From: Flavobacteriaceae bacterium
Lineage (GTDB): Bacteria; Bacteroidota; Bacteroidia; Flavobacteriales; Flavobacteriaceae
DNA length: 37,839 nt
Assembly: GCA_016649715.1 (NCBI GenBank)
Contig: JAENXC010000027.1
Span: 1-37,839, forward strand
Reading direction: 5' to 3'
The notes below the pieces were generated by a model, which was not told where the DNA came from, did no database searches, and saw only the letters and a list, made by a program, of their open reading frames with translations. This document shows, one piece after another, positions 7,467-16,042 of the stretch (the stretch's first letter is position 1; every line of letters starts with the position of its first letter). The position numbers were made by a program, and so were the translations under genes.

Positions 7467-7946
7467 TCACCGCCTCTTATAAAAATTAACCCTCCCTTTC
7501 TTACTAACCTTCAACTTGCCCTCTCCTACTTTTCTATTTAAGATAACAGATACATTGGAAGTTTTAGTTTTGATTTCATAAACCGCTGAAAGTTCATTTA
7601 CTACATCATTTGCTGAACGTTCTGTTTTAAGGAAGTCGGTTTCTATAAGATGATCTATTCTTGGGGTGAGTCGGCTTTTCTCTTTTCTTGGTTCAGAAAG
7701 TTCAAAAAGAGGCTTGAGTATAATCTTAATATCGACCATATCTTTTGGATGCATGTCAATAGCAAGGCACACAGCAAAAAAATTGGAAAGATAAGTTTCT
7801 TTGCCATTTTCAATATTACGAATGGTAGCAGCCGTTAGACCAGTCATCTCGGCAACATCTTCTGGCTGCAGATCTTGACTTATGCGGTGTTCTTCAATTC
7901 TTTTACCTATGGTAGCTAGGAGAGTTTTAAGAGTATCATCTTCCAT
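7467..7946 (-). CDS. XRE-family transcriptional regulator
   Basis: This is a 159-residue protein. Residues about 13-72 are a Cro/C1-type helix-turn-helix (IGKRIEEHRISQ...PEDVAEMTGLTAATIRNIENGKE). The C-terminal half (LIETDFLKTERSANDVVNELS...SVILNRKVGEGKLKVSKKGRVNFYKR) looks like a second, winged-helix-like domain with a basic end. It is divergent from the promoter of a candidate small RNA, and a 10-bp inverted repeat lies between them, 23 bp before its start codon, so autoregulation and control of the RNA are likely. Whether it also controls the defence operon cannot be seen. Confidence 0.75.
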   Translation of the reverse strand: MEDDTLKTLLATIGKRIEEHRISQDLQPEDVAEMTGLTAATIRNIENGKETYLSNFFAVCLAIDMHPKDMVDIKIILKPLFELSEPRKEKSRLTPRIDHLIETDFLKTERSANDVVNELSAVYEIKTKTSNVSVILNRKVGEGKLKVSKKGRVNFYKRR

Positions 7947-7968
7947 AGATTAAAAAGAATAATATTGG

Positions 7969-8007
7969 TAACAACAAAAAATATATTGTAATTATAATTT
8001 GTTGTTA
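7969..8007. promoter_or_regulatory. 10-bp inverted repeat, probable operator of the XRE regulator
   Basis: TAACAACAAA (7969-7978) and its exact complement TTTGTTGTTA (7998-8007) are separated by 19 bp. The right arm contains the -33 TTTG of the small-RNA promoter, and the left arm is 23 bp from the XRE start codon, so a bound dimer would cover both divergent control regions. Confidence 0.5.
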
Positions 8008-8028
8008 ATTAAAAATTTTATATATTTG
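7998..8028 (+). promoter_or_regulatory. Consensus Bacteroidota promoter for a small RNA
   Basis: TTTG (7998-8001), a 19-bp spacer and TATATTTG (8021-8028) match the Bacteroidota primary-sigma consensus exactly. Transcription would start near 8034-8036 and run into the folded region. It is the best promoter in the window. Confidence 0.72.
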
Positions 8029-8034
8029 ATTTAG

Positions 8035-8245
8035 AATATTAAATTTGCGATTCTTCTAAGTACAAAAAATTAGAAGCTTTCGCTTTGAATCTCGATCTGA
8101 AAACTGGTAATTTTAAAGCAACGAGAGGATAAGCAGATTGCTCACGACCCGGGACGTGGGCTCTCTTATCGTTGCAAGGTATACCAGTACCCCAGATTGG
8201 TAAGTGGAGTTCCATGTCCTTTTGTATTGGTCTTGGTACTTTTTT
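8035..8245 (+). ncRNA. Candidate structured small RNA (6S-like is one possibility)
   Basis: Downstream of an exact promoter the sequence folds into one long broken hairpin. ACTGGTA (8103-8109) pairs with TACCAGT (8182-8188). GCAAC (8118-8122) pairs with GTTGC (8171-8175), then after a 5-nt bulge GATAAG (8128-8133) pairs with CTTATC (8165-8170). GCTCACG (8140-8146) pairs with CGTGGGC (8155-8161) around an 8-nt loop. A terminator with six Ts follows. The internal loop between the two outer helices carries TAATTTTA, close to the -7 consensus, which would suit a 6S-type RNA polymerase decoy. I infer this and have not matched it to a family. A leader RNA for susC is the main alternative. Confidence 0.58.
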
Positions 8246-8246
8246 C
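8186..8246 (+). terminator. Intrinsic terminator of the small RNA
   Basis: AGTACC (8186-8191) pairs with GGTACT (8235-8240), with a further AGA/TCT pairing inside, followed by a T run (8240-8245). The left arm shares AGT with the outer helix of the RNA (8182-8188), so the two structures compete for three bases, which might allow switching. Confidence 0.5.
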
Positions 8247-8285
8247 TTCCCTCAACTTCCGTTCAAGGCAACTGTTTCTTCCAGC

Positions 8286-8319
8286 AATAAGACTTCGTAT
8301 CTAATAAGACTTCGTATCT
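8286..8319. repeat. 17-bp exact tandem duplication
   Basis: AATAAGACTTCGTATCT occurs twice in a row (8286-8302, 8303-8319). Confidence 0.95.
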
Positions 8320-8364
8320 AAATAGTATAACCATTAAGTGAATGCCTATGAACAAAAATTAAAA

Positions 8365-8450
8365 ATTGAAAATTGAACATTGAACATTGAACATTGAATA
8401 TTGAACATTGAACATTCAAATAACTCAATAACTCAGTAACCCAATAACCC
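8365..8450. repeat. 7-bp and 8-bp tandem word repeats
   Basis: ATTGAAC and one-base variants repeat at a period of 7 from 8365 to 8413. Directly after it TAACTCAA and variants repeat at a period of 8 (8421-8450). Such tracts can vary in copy number; no phase-variable gene is evident in frame. Confidence 0.9.
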
Positions 8451-8465
8451 AAACAAAAAAGACCC

Positions 8466-8493
8466 GCTCCCAGTTTTGCAAGACCGAAGGAGC
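8466..8493. promoter_or_regulatory. Hairpin in the susC leader
   Basis: GCTCC (8466-8470) pairs with GGAGC (8489-8493) about 50 bp before the susC start. On the minus strand it is followed by a T run and would look like a leftward terminator; on the plus strand it would lie in the susC leader. Confidence 0.35.
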
Positions 8494-8540
8494 AGGCCAA
8501 CAGTTAAAACATTGTATAACACCTTAACCATTGCAAAATT

Positions 8541-11540
8541 ATGAAAAATAATTACAGACAACGGCTTGTGCTTGCCATTACTTTTGCCCTCTTCTTAAAT
8601 TACAACTCCTCAATTTTTTCACAGAACCTTCCACTAAAAACCATTAGTGGAACCATTACCGATACAGATGGTCCCCTTAGTGGCGTCAATGTTTTGGTAA
8701 AAAATACCGCCCGTGGGAGCATCAGCGATTTGGAGGGGCGGTATTCTTTAACCGCCACTGCCACTGATACACTTGTATTTACTTATTTGGGGTATAAAAC
8801 TCAGGAGCTTTCCATTGGCATCAGAAGTGTGTTAGATGTTCTAATGCAACTGGATGCTACCACGCTTGACCAGGTAGTTATCAATGCGGGCTACTATAAG
8901 GTTTCTGATAGGGAGCGAACCGGAAGTATCACCAAAATTACGGCAAAGGAAATAGAAAACCAACCGGTGTCCAATCCCTTGGCGGCAATCCAAGGCAGGA
9001 TAGCAGGCGTGTTTATCTCCCCATCCACTGGCTTGGCAAGTGGGGGATATACTTTGCAAATAAGAGGACAGAACAGCATTGCTTCCGGCAATGAACCCCT
9101 ATATATTATAGATGGGATTCCCTATGATTCAAATAATATGGGATTTTCCTATGTGGGTTCCGCTACACTCCCTTTGGGTGTATTAAGTCCTTTAAGTTTA
9201 ATTGATACAGATGACATAGAAAGTATAGAGATTTTAAAAGATGCCGACGCCACCTCAATTTATGGTTCAAGAGGAGCAAATGGGGTTGTCCTAATCACTA
9301 CTAAAAAAGGTTCCAAAGAAAAAACCACTTTTACCATAAATACCTACACCGGGACGGGGCAAGTTGCCAAAACCCTCGACTACATGAAAACGGATCAGTA
9401 TCTGGCCATGCGCCGGGAAGCGTTTAAGAACGATGGCCTTACTGAATATCCCCAAAATGCATACGACCTTAACGGCACCTGGGACCAAAACCGATATACC
9501 GATTGGCAAAAGGAACTCATTGGAGGCACTGCCTACCTTACCCACTTGGGCGCAACCGTAACAGGTGGCACAAAAAGAACACACTTTCTGCTGAATGGGG
9601 GCTACCATAATGAAACCACCGTTTTCCCTAAGGACTATAATTATAAAAGACTGTCTTTAAGGGCGGGTATAGACCACTCAAGTAATGACGATAAGTTCAA
9701 AGTCTCCTTCGCCACCAATTATGCCGTTGACAACAACGATTTGCCAGGGATGGATATATCCAATCTTATACGGCTTTTGCCCCCGAATGCCCCCGCTCTT
9801 TACAATGAAAACGGCAAGTTGAATTTTGAAAATGGAACCTTTAACAACCCACTGGCGGAACTGGAGGGAAAATATCTTTCTAAACGGAATAACTTGGTTG
9901 TCAACAGTCAAATATCCTATGAATTGTTTTCAAACTTCACCCTTTTGGCAAATCTTGGATTTACCAAAAGTGATCTAGATGAGTCCCGCACTATTCCCCA
10001 TACCAAGTACGATCCCGCTCTTGGATATGACAGTAGGTTTTCCTTTCTCTATACAAATACCTCGACACGGGAATCTTGGATAGTGGAGCCCCAATTAAGG
10101 TGGGAACAACCACTCGGTCTAACAAATTTAGAAATATTGTTGGGCGCTACTTTTCAAGAGCAAACCGACAATATTCTTTCCCATTATGCCAGTGGGTTTC
10201 CAAGCAACAGCCTTATATACAACTTGGCCGCTGCCTATAGTTTAACGGTTCAGAGAGATGCCCTGAGCGAGTATAAGTATCAAGCATTTTTCGGACGTTT
10301 AAATTACAATCTTTCAAATAAGTATATATTCAACATAACTGGCCGGAGGGACGGTTCCAGTCGTTTTGGGCCCAACCGTCGCTTTGCCGTCTTTGGTGCC
10401 ATTGGCGCCGCGTGGCTGTTCGGGGAGGAAGAGGGGGTGAAAAACTTCATGCCTGTTTTGAGTTTCGGAAAACTCCGAGGCAGTTATGGAGTAACTGGCA
10501 ACGATCAAATTGGCGATTATGAGTACTTGGAAACCTATAGTACAGATGGCACTGAATATCTCACCATAAGGGGTATATCCCCGACAAGAATCAATAACCC
10601 CGATTTTGGATGGGAAACCAATCGCAAGTTTAATGTGGCCTTGGAACTGGGCTTTCTCAAAAATAGAGTAAACCTAACAGCAGAGTATTTCCAAAATCGA
10701 TCTTCTAACCAGTTGGTAGGTATGCCGCTTCCTGGCACTACCGGCTTTTCCACCCTACAGGCCAACCTCGAGGCAATAGTAGAAAACACTGGCTTTGAAA
10801 TATCCCTAAATACTATAAATATTAAAACTGAGGCTTTTAGATGGTCCACGGATTTTAATTTAACAATTCCCAAAAATCGATTGGTTGACTTTCCCATGCT
10901 TAAAGGTTCCCCTTACGCCAACCAATATGTAATTGGGGAATCCTTAAACATAAAGAAGTTATACCATCTAATAGGGGTCGATCCAGAAACAGGCTTATAT
11001 CAATTTGAGGATTACAACGCCGATGGCACTATTAGTGCCCCAGAAGATAGACAGTATATAGCAGATCTAACTCCCAAAGTCTTTGGGGGGCTCAACAATA
11101 TGCTCACCATAAAAAACTGGGAACTGGCATTTTTGTTCCAGTTCACCCAGCGTAAAAACTACAACAAATTATTGGGAAGCTCCGCTCCTGGCCGAATGGC
11201 CAACCAGCCGGACTTTATCTCTGGTCAATGGCAAAATCCGGGAGATAGTTCCAACACCCAATTGTTCACTGCGGGTTACAATCCAGATGCCGTTACCGCA
11301 TATTCTCAATATATGTTTAGTGATGCCTCAATTTCCGATGCTTCCTATATCCGACTAAAAAACGCCTCCTTGGCCTATTCAATTCCTTCAAATGGGATGA
11401 GAAACGTTAAATGCCGAGTATACCTACAAGGAGAGAATCTTTTTCTTTTGACTAAATTCAAAAGTGGCGATCCCGAACAACTAGGCGAATACCTGCCTCC
11501 ATTGAGAAAAATAACTTTGGGCCTACAACTAACTATCTAA
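8541..11540 (+). CDS. SusC/RagA-type TonB-dependent outer-membrane transporter
   Basis: This is a 999-residue outer-membrane protein. A signal peptide (about 1-28, ending near SIFSQ) is followed by a carboxypeptidase-regulatory-like domain (ISGTITDTDGPLSGVNVLVKN...GYKTQEL, about 34-105), a plug domain (NPLAAIQGRIAGVFIS, YIIDGIPYD, ILKDADATSIYGSRGANGVVLITTKKG, about 125-255), then a 22-strand-type barrel to the end. It is the usual length for the family. SusC proteins import ligands captured by the SusD lipoprotein, using TonB energy. The SusD gene follows 1 bp later and a secreted peptidase gene after that, so peptides are a more likely cargo than glycans; no glycoside hydrolase is present. 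The cargo is inferred. Confidence 0.93.
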   Translation: MKNNYRQRLVLAITFALFLNYNSSIFSQNLPLKTISGTITDTDGPLSGVNVLVKNTARGSISDLEGRYSLTATATDTLVFTYLGYKTQELSIGIRSVLDVLMQLDATTLDQVVINAGYYKVSDRERTGSITKITAKEIENQPVSNPLAAIQGRIAGVFISPSTGLASGGYTLQIRGQNSIASGNEPLYIIDGIPYDSNNMGFSYVGSATLPLGVLSPLSLIDTDDIESIEILKDADATSIYGSRGANGVVLITTKKGSKEKTTFTINTYTGTGQVAKTLDYMKTDQYLAMRREAFKNDGLTEYPQNAYDLNGTWDQNRYTDWQKELIGGTAYLTHLGATVTGGTKRTHFLLNGGYHNETTVFPKDYNYKRLSLRAGIDHSSNDDKFKVSFATNYAVDNNDLPGMDISNLIRLLPPNAPALYNENGKLNFENGTFNNPLAELEGKYLSKRNNLVVNSQISYELFSNFTLLANLGFTKSDLDESRTIPHTKYDPALGYDSRFSFLYTNTSTRESWIVEPQLRWEQPLGLTNLEILLGATFQEQTDNILSHYASGFPSNSLIYNLAAAYSLTVQRDALSEYKYQAFFGRLNYNLSNKYIFNITGRRDGSSRFGPNRRFAVFGAIGAAWLFGEEEGVKNFMPVLSFGKLRGSYGVTGNDQIGDYEYLETYSTDGTEYLTIRGISPTRINNPDFGWETNRKFNVALELGFLKNRVNLTAEYFQNRSSNQLVGMPLPGTTGFSTLQANLEAIVENTGFEISLNTINIKTEAFRWSTDFNLTIPKNRLVDFPMLKGSPYANQYVIGESLNIKKLYHLIGVDPETGLYQFEDYNADGTISAPEDRQYIADLTPKVFGGLNNMLTIKNWELAFLFQFTQRKNYNKLLGSSAPGRMANQPDFISGQWQNPGDSSNTQLFTAGYNPDAVTAYSQYMFSDASISDASYIRLKNASLAYSIPSNGMRNVKCRVYLQGENLFLLTKFKSGDPEQLGEYLPPLRKITLGLQLTI

Positions 11541-11541
11541 A

Positions 11542-12957
11542 ATGAATATTATGAAAATCAGTAAAAACTTATATGCCAAACCATTATACACTCATCGTTT
11601 AGCCGTGAATTTCAGGGCTATGGTTCTAGTGTGTCTGGGTTTTTTATCCTGTGATAGCTTTACGGAGATCGACTTTCCCGATTCCCAACTCACGGGTGTC
11701 GAGGTGTTTGACTCCCCAGCTACAGTCAATGCCGCCTTTGCCAGTATATATGCCAAACTGCGGGATGAAGTCCTTACCACGGGTAATACTGGATTAAACG
11801 TTTTAATGGGCCTATACGCCGATGAATTGGATTATTACGGTGCCTCCAGTGAGAACGGGCAATACTTTTACAACCATACAGTCCTGGCATCAAATACAAA
11901 AGTAGCATCCATCTGGAATGGGAGCTACAATCTGATATATGGTACAAACAGTATCCTCTCTGGCCTCCAAAATTCACAAGCCCTCTCCGAAAAAGAAAGA
12001 GCCGAATTTAGAGGGGAAGCCTTGTTTTTAAGAGCTTACGTACATTTTTATCTCCTTAATCTCTATGGACCTATTCCATATATTACCACCACAGACTATC
12101 GCATCAACCAAAATGTTTCCCGCATGGCGGAAGAGGAGGTTTACGCTTTGATGATTCAGGATCTGGAAGAGGCCGAAGCTTTGCTTCCCAATGTTTCGGG
12201 CTCTGAACGTACCAAACCTACAGCTATTGCCGCAATGGCCCTTTTGGCACGAATCCATCTCTATGCCAAAAATTATTCCGCAGCCGAATACTATGCTAAT
12301 GAAGTAATCAATAACAGTGGTTTTGTGTTGGGGGAGAATACAGAAAAAGTTTTTCTGAAAAATAGTCCCTCCACTATATGGCAGTTGCAACCAAAAACAG
12401 GCAGTAATACTTGGGAAGCTTTTATCTTTATTTTTAAAAATCCACCTCCGCCTTTCGTGGCACTATATCCGGAATTGGTGGCTTCCTTTGAAGATAACGA
12501 CCAACGTAAGGCAAATTGGATTGGCGAGGTCAATGGAGGGGGCGTAACCTATTATTACCCATTTAAATACAAAGAGGTAAACACTGGAAGTGCCAAGGAA
12601 TACTCTATTTTGTTTCGCTTGGCCGAACAGTTTTTGATCAGAGCCGAAGCAAGAGTGTTTCTTGGAGATTTGTCAGGCGCAAAAGAGGATTTGGACCAAA
12701 TTCGGGAACGGGCCAAACTCCCACCTCTAGCGATTAACTCGGCTCCCGAACTGCTGGAAGCGGTAGAAAAGGAAAGACTACACGAATTCTTTAGTGAAAA
12801 CGGTCACAGATGGTTCGACCTTAAGCGATGGGGTAGGGCGGCAGCTGTCCTCGCACCGATAAAACCGGCTTGGAAAGCCACGGATATACTTCTTCCATTG
12901 CCAGAATCCGAACTATCACTAAATCCAAATCTTCAACCTCAAAACCCTGGATATTAA
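11542..12957 (+). CDS. SusD/RagB-type ligand-binding lipoprotein
   Basis: This is a 471-residue surface lipoprotein. After a rather long N-terminus (about 25 residues, with a second possible start at codon 4) comes a hydrophobic stretch and a lipobox ending FLSC, so the mature protein would start with a lipidated cysteine. Features of SusD follow: GSYNLIYGTNSILSGL and EARFRGEALFLRAYVHFYLLNLYGPIPY-like wording in the helical N-terminal half, and ERLHEFFSENGHRWFDLKRWGR near the C-terminus. It follows the transporter gene after a single base and is followed by the peptidase gene after one base, so the three form an operon. Confidence 0.92.
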   Translation: MNIMKISKNLYAKPLYTHRLAVNFRAMVLVCLGFLSCDSFTEIDFPDSQLTGVEVFDSPATVNAAFASIYAKLRDEVLTTGNTGLNVLMGLYADELDYYGASSENGQYFYNHTVLASNTKVASIWNGSYNLIYGTNSILSGLQNSQALSEKERAEFRGEALFLRAYVHFYLLNLYGPIPYITTTDYRINQNVSRMAEEEVYALMIQDLEEAEALLPNVSGSERTKPTAIAAMALLARIHLYAKNYSAAEYYANEVINNSGFVLGENTEKVFLKNSPSTIWQLQPKTGSNTWEAFIFIFKNPPPPFVALYPELVASFEDNDQRKANWIGEVNGGGVTYYYPFKYKEVNTGSAKEYSILFRLAEQFLIRAEARVFLGDLSGAKEDLDQIRERAKLPPLAINSAPELLEAVEKERLHEFFSENGHRWFDLKRWGRAAAVLAPIKPAWKATDILLPLPESELSLNPNLQPQNPGY

Positions 12958-12958
12958 G

Positions 12959-15568
12959 ATGGATTCAAAAAGAAACTATTGCCAGCTATGGCATAGACTT
13001 TTGTTTGTTCTCGTTTTCTTGATAGCCCTGGCTGTCTGTCCCTTGCACGGGCAGACGGCTGGCAAGAAAACAATCGCCCCTGAGGATTATAAGTTATGGG
13101 GAAAGCTCGCCAATACAAAATTATCGAGTGATGGAAAATGGATCGCGGCCCGAATGGTTTATAAACAATCCCAGGATACATTGATCATCATCAATACTGA
13201 AAGCAAGGAGAAAACTAAACGCGCCAATTGTTTGGATTTCGAATTTAGTCCCAATGGAGAATGGTTGATGACATTCGCAATCGATCAAGGGATCGATCTG
13301 ATAAAACTGGGCTCCGAAGCTTCCAGAAACTTTGATTCAAGGAATTATGAATTTTCAAAACAGCGGGATAAAATGGGAATTATAGATAATGCGAATTCGT
13401 TTTTCTTAATAGACTTAGAAAACGATAACACAAGTGAAATTAAGGACGCCAAGGAATTCGCCTTCTCCCCGGATGGAAAATGGCTTGCCCTGGTTACGGA
13501 AATAGGCCAAGAACATAAGGTGGAATTAGTGGACACAAAAACCTTGAAAAGAACTATGCTCCTTACTAGTGCAAAGCGTGAATTTTCAAATCTGGTATGG
13601 AATGATCAAAGCAACGGCTTGGCATTTATGGAAACGGAAAAGGATAATGAGGGAAGGTCAATAAATGCTATTTTATATGAATACAGACAGGGAACTACTC
13701 CCCAATTGCATTCGCTATATCCAGAGGGAGAGTCTCGATTCCCTATTGATACTTATATCTCAGCTACTGATGAGCTTTTTTATGCCGCGGATGGACAGCG
13801 TATTTTTTTTAATGTCCGTCTAAATCTTTATTTAAGCCGAAATCTCGATTCTTTAAAGCAAAATGTGCAGGTCTGGAAAGGTGATGACCCATGGATCATG
13901 CCCGAGCAGATAATAAAGGTTGAACCCGATTTTGGACCGTGGTTAATGAAGTGGACACCCAAAAACAATGATTTACTTCAAATTGGAACCCACGAATTGC
14001 CAATTGCATATCTCGGGGCCCAAGAGAATTTTGCTCTTGTCCATAACCCTAAACAATATGAACCCAATTATAAATTTAAAAGCGAGGTAGATCTTTATCT
14101 GTTAGATTTATTCACTGGAAAAAAAGAATTATTCTTGGAAAGGCAAACCAACTCCTTCAGTAACTTTGTAAGTTCTCCAAGTGGTCGTTATATAACCTAT
14201 TACAAAGAAGGGCATTGGTGGGTATATGATGGAAAAAATAAAGTCTATAACAATATTACACTTAACCTTCCTTTTCCCCTCGATGAACATGAAAAAAGCT
14301 ATGCAAATAGCTTTGAGATTTTTGGATGTGGGGGGTGGGATGAGAATGAAAAATGGGTGTTTATATATGATGAGTTCGACATTTGGAAGATATCCCCAAA
14401 TGGGCGGGAAAGCCATAAAATAACCGACGGAAGAAATACCCAAACAACATTCAGAATATATAAACGTCTATATGAAGATTTTCCATTTCAACGTTTTGGT
14501 AAATTTCCTGTTTTGAAAGTACCGACAGAAAATGAAATAATACTCTCTGCCATTGGGCCCGACAAATCTGGTTACTACACCTGGAGCAACAAAAATGGAG
14601 TGAAGGAATTAATATGGAAGGAAACACAAATAAATAGCCTAAAAAAATCCAAAGTTGGAGAGAATTATATTTTTAGGGAAGAGTCCTACAATTTTCCTAG
14701 ACGTTTATACTTCCAAAAAGGAAATCAAGAACCGGAAATTATTTATGAAAGCAATCCGCATTATACTGCTTTTGTGGAACCTCGACAAGAATTAATAACT
14801 TATGAGGGCCCAGAAAATGAAGAGTTACATGGCATTTTGATGTATCCTGATAATTATCAGGAAGGGCATCGTTATCCTATGATAGTACACATCTACGAAA
14901 AGTTATCCGATCAGCTTCATGATTATATAAATCCTACTCTGTACAATACCACTGGGTTTAATCCCAAGTTATATACCAGCGATGGATATTTTGTTCTATA
15001 CCCTGATATTGTTTATAAGTTAAGAGATCCGGGTGTTTGTGCCACCAAATGTGTCACCAGGGCGGTAGAGACAGTTTTGAAAACTGGCTTAGTGGATAAA
15101 GCAAGAGTTGGGCTACAAGGACATTCCTTTGGTGGCTATGAGGCGGCTTTTATTGCTACTCAAACCGACATCTTTTCTGCTATAGTTGCTGGCGCTGCCG
15201 CAACAGATTTGACCAGTTTTTATTTTACAATAGGTTGGAATGATGGGCGCCCGGATATGTGGCGCTTTGAAAGTCAACAATGGCGCTTTGGGTGCTCTTT
15301 TTACGAGGACCCACAGGCATATTATAGGAATTCTCCCCTTCATCAAGCCGAAAATATAAAAACGCCATTATTATTATGGACAGGCGCAAATGATTGGCAA
15401 ATAAACGCTAATCAAAGCATAGAATTTTATCTCGCCCTACGCAGATTGAACAAGGAGGTCACGTTTTTGTATTATCCAAATGAAAATCACGCCCTCAATT
15501 CCCCCAAATTTCAAGTAGATCTAACCAAACGGATGAAAGAATGGTTTGGACAGCATTTAAAATATTAA
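12959..15568 (+). CDS. S9 (prolyl oligopeptidase) family secreted serine peptidase
   Basis: This is an 869-residue protein. A signal peptide (about 12-32, LLFVLVFLIALAVCPLHG) sends it across the inner membrane. Residues about 40-600 carry beta-propeller-like repeats (FSPNGEWL, FSPDGKWLAL, SSPSGRYITYY). The C-terminal alpha/beta-hydrolase domain has the nucleophile in GHSFGG (S723), with D812 in TGANDW and H844 in NENHAL completing the triad. Family members cleave peptides, often dipeptides or after proline. It is the third gene of the SusC/SusD operon, which suggests that it digests imported peptides in the periplasm. Confidence 0.88.
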   Translation: MDSKRNYCQLWHRLLFVLVFLIALAVCPLHGQTAGKKTIAPEDYKLWGKLANTKLSSDGKWIAARMVYKQSQDTLIIINTESKEKTKRANCLDFEFSPNGEWLMTFAIDQGIDLIKLGSEASRNFDSRNYEFSKQRDKMGIIDNANSFFLIDLENDNTSEIKDAKEFAFSPDGKWLALVTEIGQEHKVELVDTKTLKRTMLLTSAKREFSNLVWNDQSNGLAFMETEKDNEGRSINAILYEYRQGTTPQLHSLYPEGESRFPIDTYISATDELFYAADGQRIFFNVRLNLYLSRNLDSLKQNVQVWKGDDPWIMPEQIIKVEPDFGPWLMKWTPKNNDLLQIGTHELPIAYLGAQENFALVHNPKQYEPNYKFKSEVDLYLLDLFTGKKELFLERQTNSFSNFVSSPSGRYITYYKEGHWWVYDGKNKVYNNITLNLPFPLDEHEKSYANSFEIFGCGGWDENEKWVFIYDEFDIWKISPNGRESHKITDGRNTQTTFRIYKRLYEDFPFQRFGKFPVLKVPTENEIILSAIGPDKSGYYTWSNKNGVKELIWKETQINSLKKSKVGENYIFREESYNFPRRLYFQKGNQEPEIIYESNPHYTAFVEPRQELITYEGPENEELHGILMYPDNYQEGHRYPMIVHIYEKLSDQLHDYINPTLYNTTGFNPKLYTSDGYFVLYPDIVYKLRDPGVCATKCVTRAVETVLKTGLVDKARVGLQGHSFGGYEAAFIATQTDIFSAIVAGAAATDLTSFYFTIGWNDGRPDMWRFESQQWRFGCSFYEDPQAYYRNSPLHQAENIKTPLLLWTGANDWQINANQSIEFYLALRRLNKEVTFLYYPNENHALNSPKFQVDLTKRMKEWFGQHLKY

Positions 15569-15693
15569 AAAAGTGCCCCCGTGAATTAGAAATAAATTAA
15601 TTCCAAAAGGAATTTCATAATCCTAAATACAAGACCACAAAGGTGGACTGTTTTTGAACTAAATATACTCTATTTCTGTGGGCACTCTTTTTT
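15567..15693. terminator. Bidirectional terminator with an internal branched fold
   Basis: AAAAAAGTGCCC right after the peptidase stop is complementary to GGGCACT plus a T run (15680-15693), so both converging transcripts end in a G/C stem and a T run. The 100-nt loop contains two hairpins of its own: AATTCC-AAAA-GGAATT (15599-15614) and CCAC-AAAG-GTGG (15635-15646). The branched layout is unusual for a simple terminator. Confidence 0.5.
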
Positions 15694-15705
15694 TAATAAC
15701 TGAGA

Positions 15706-15957
15706 TTAATTGTAATACAAAGGCCGGTTACATCCTGTAGACCCATCCATTGCAAAAACTAAGGATTCCTCCCAAGTACATTGGTTAATCCCAATACTGT
15801 TACATGTAACAGCTATTTTACAGGGTTGGGTTGTGTGTACGTAACCCTGTTCTAAAACGAGATTTTCAGAAACCTCATTTTGGGTGGCAAATGCAGCACT
15901 AATGGCAAATACGATAGCCAAAAGTGGAAATACGAGTTTAAATTTTAATGTTCTCAT
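15706..15957 (-). CDS. DUF6520-type small secreted cysteine-containing peptide
   Basis: This is an 83-residue protein with a clear signal peptide (KFKLVFPLLAIVFAISAAFA). The mature part of about 58 residues has four cysteines (PCKIAVTC, NQCTW, TGCNRP) and the pattern VLEQGYVHTTQPC typical of DUF6520 proteins, which I know as short exported proteins of Bacteroidota with unknown function. Four cysteines would allow two disulfides. It lies 85 bp after the MauE/DoxX gene, in the same direction. A secreted signal, bacteriocin-like peptide or structural peptide are all possible; nothing in the sequence decides between them. Confidence 0.7.
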   Translation of the reverse strand: MRTLKFKLVFPLLAIVFAISAAFATQNEVSENLVLEQGYVHTTQPCKIAVTCNSIGINQCTWEESLVFAMDGSTGCNRPLYYN

Positions 15958-16042
15958 ATGTGAAAAAGATTTATATTAATTTAATGATCTACTTTTTTAT
16001 ACAGGTTTTCGATCTTCATCCCTGATACTGGCCAGTATATTT

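Larger units (their letters stand above)
7947..8540. other. Long intergenic region carrying a small RNA and word repeats
   Basis: No protein gene of note is visible between the XRE gene and susC. From left to right the region holds an inverted repeat, a strong promoter, a folded RNA with terminator, a 17-bp duplication, 7-bp and 8-bp tandem repeats, and a hairpin just before susC; each is listed separately. I found no convincing promoter close to susC. Confidence 0.6.

Noticed and set aside
8039-8215. A 58-codon frame on the minus strand through the folded region (MELHLPIWGTG...).
   Set aside because: The strong promoter, nested helices and terminator all point to a plus-strand RNA; the frame has no domain and no credible ribosome-binding site.
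8318-8500. A 60-codon minus-strand frame upstream of susC.
   Set aside because: Most of it is the translation of the 7-bp and 8-bp tandem repeats.
8541-12957. The SusC/SusD genes as part of a polysaccharide utilisation locus.
   Set aside because: No glycoside hydrolase, lyase or sulfatase gene lies nearby; the partner is an S9 peptidase.
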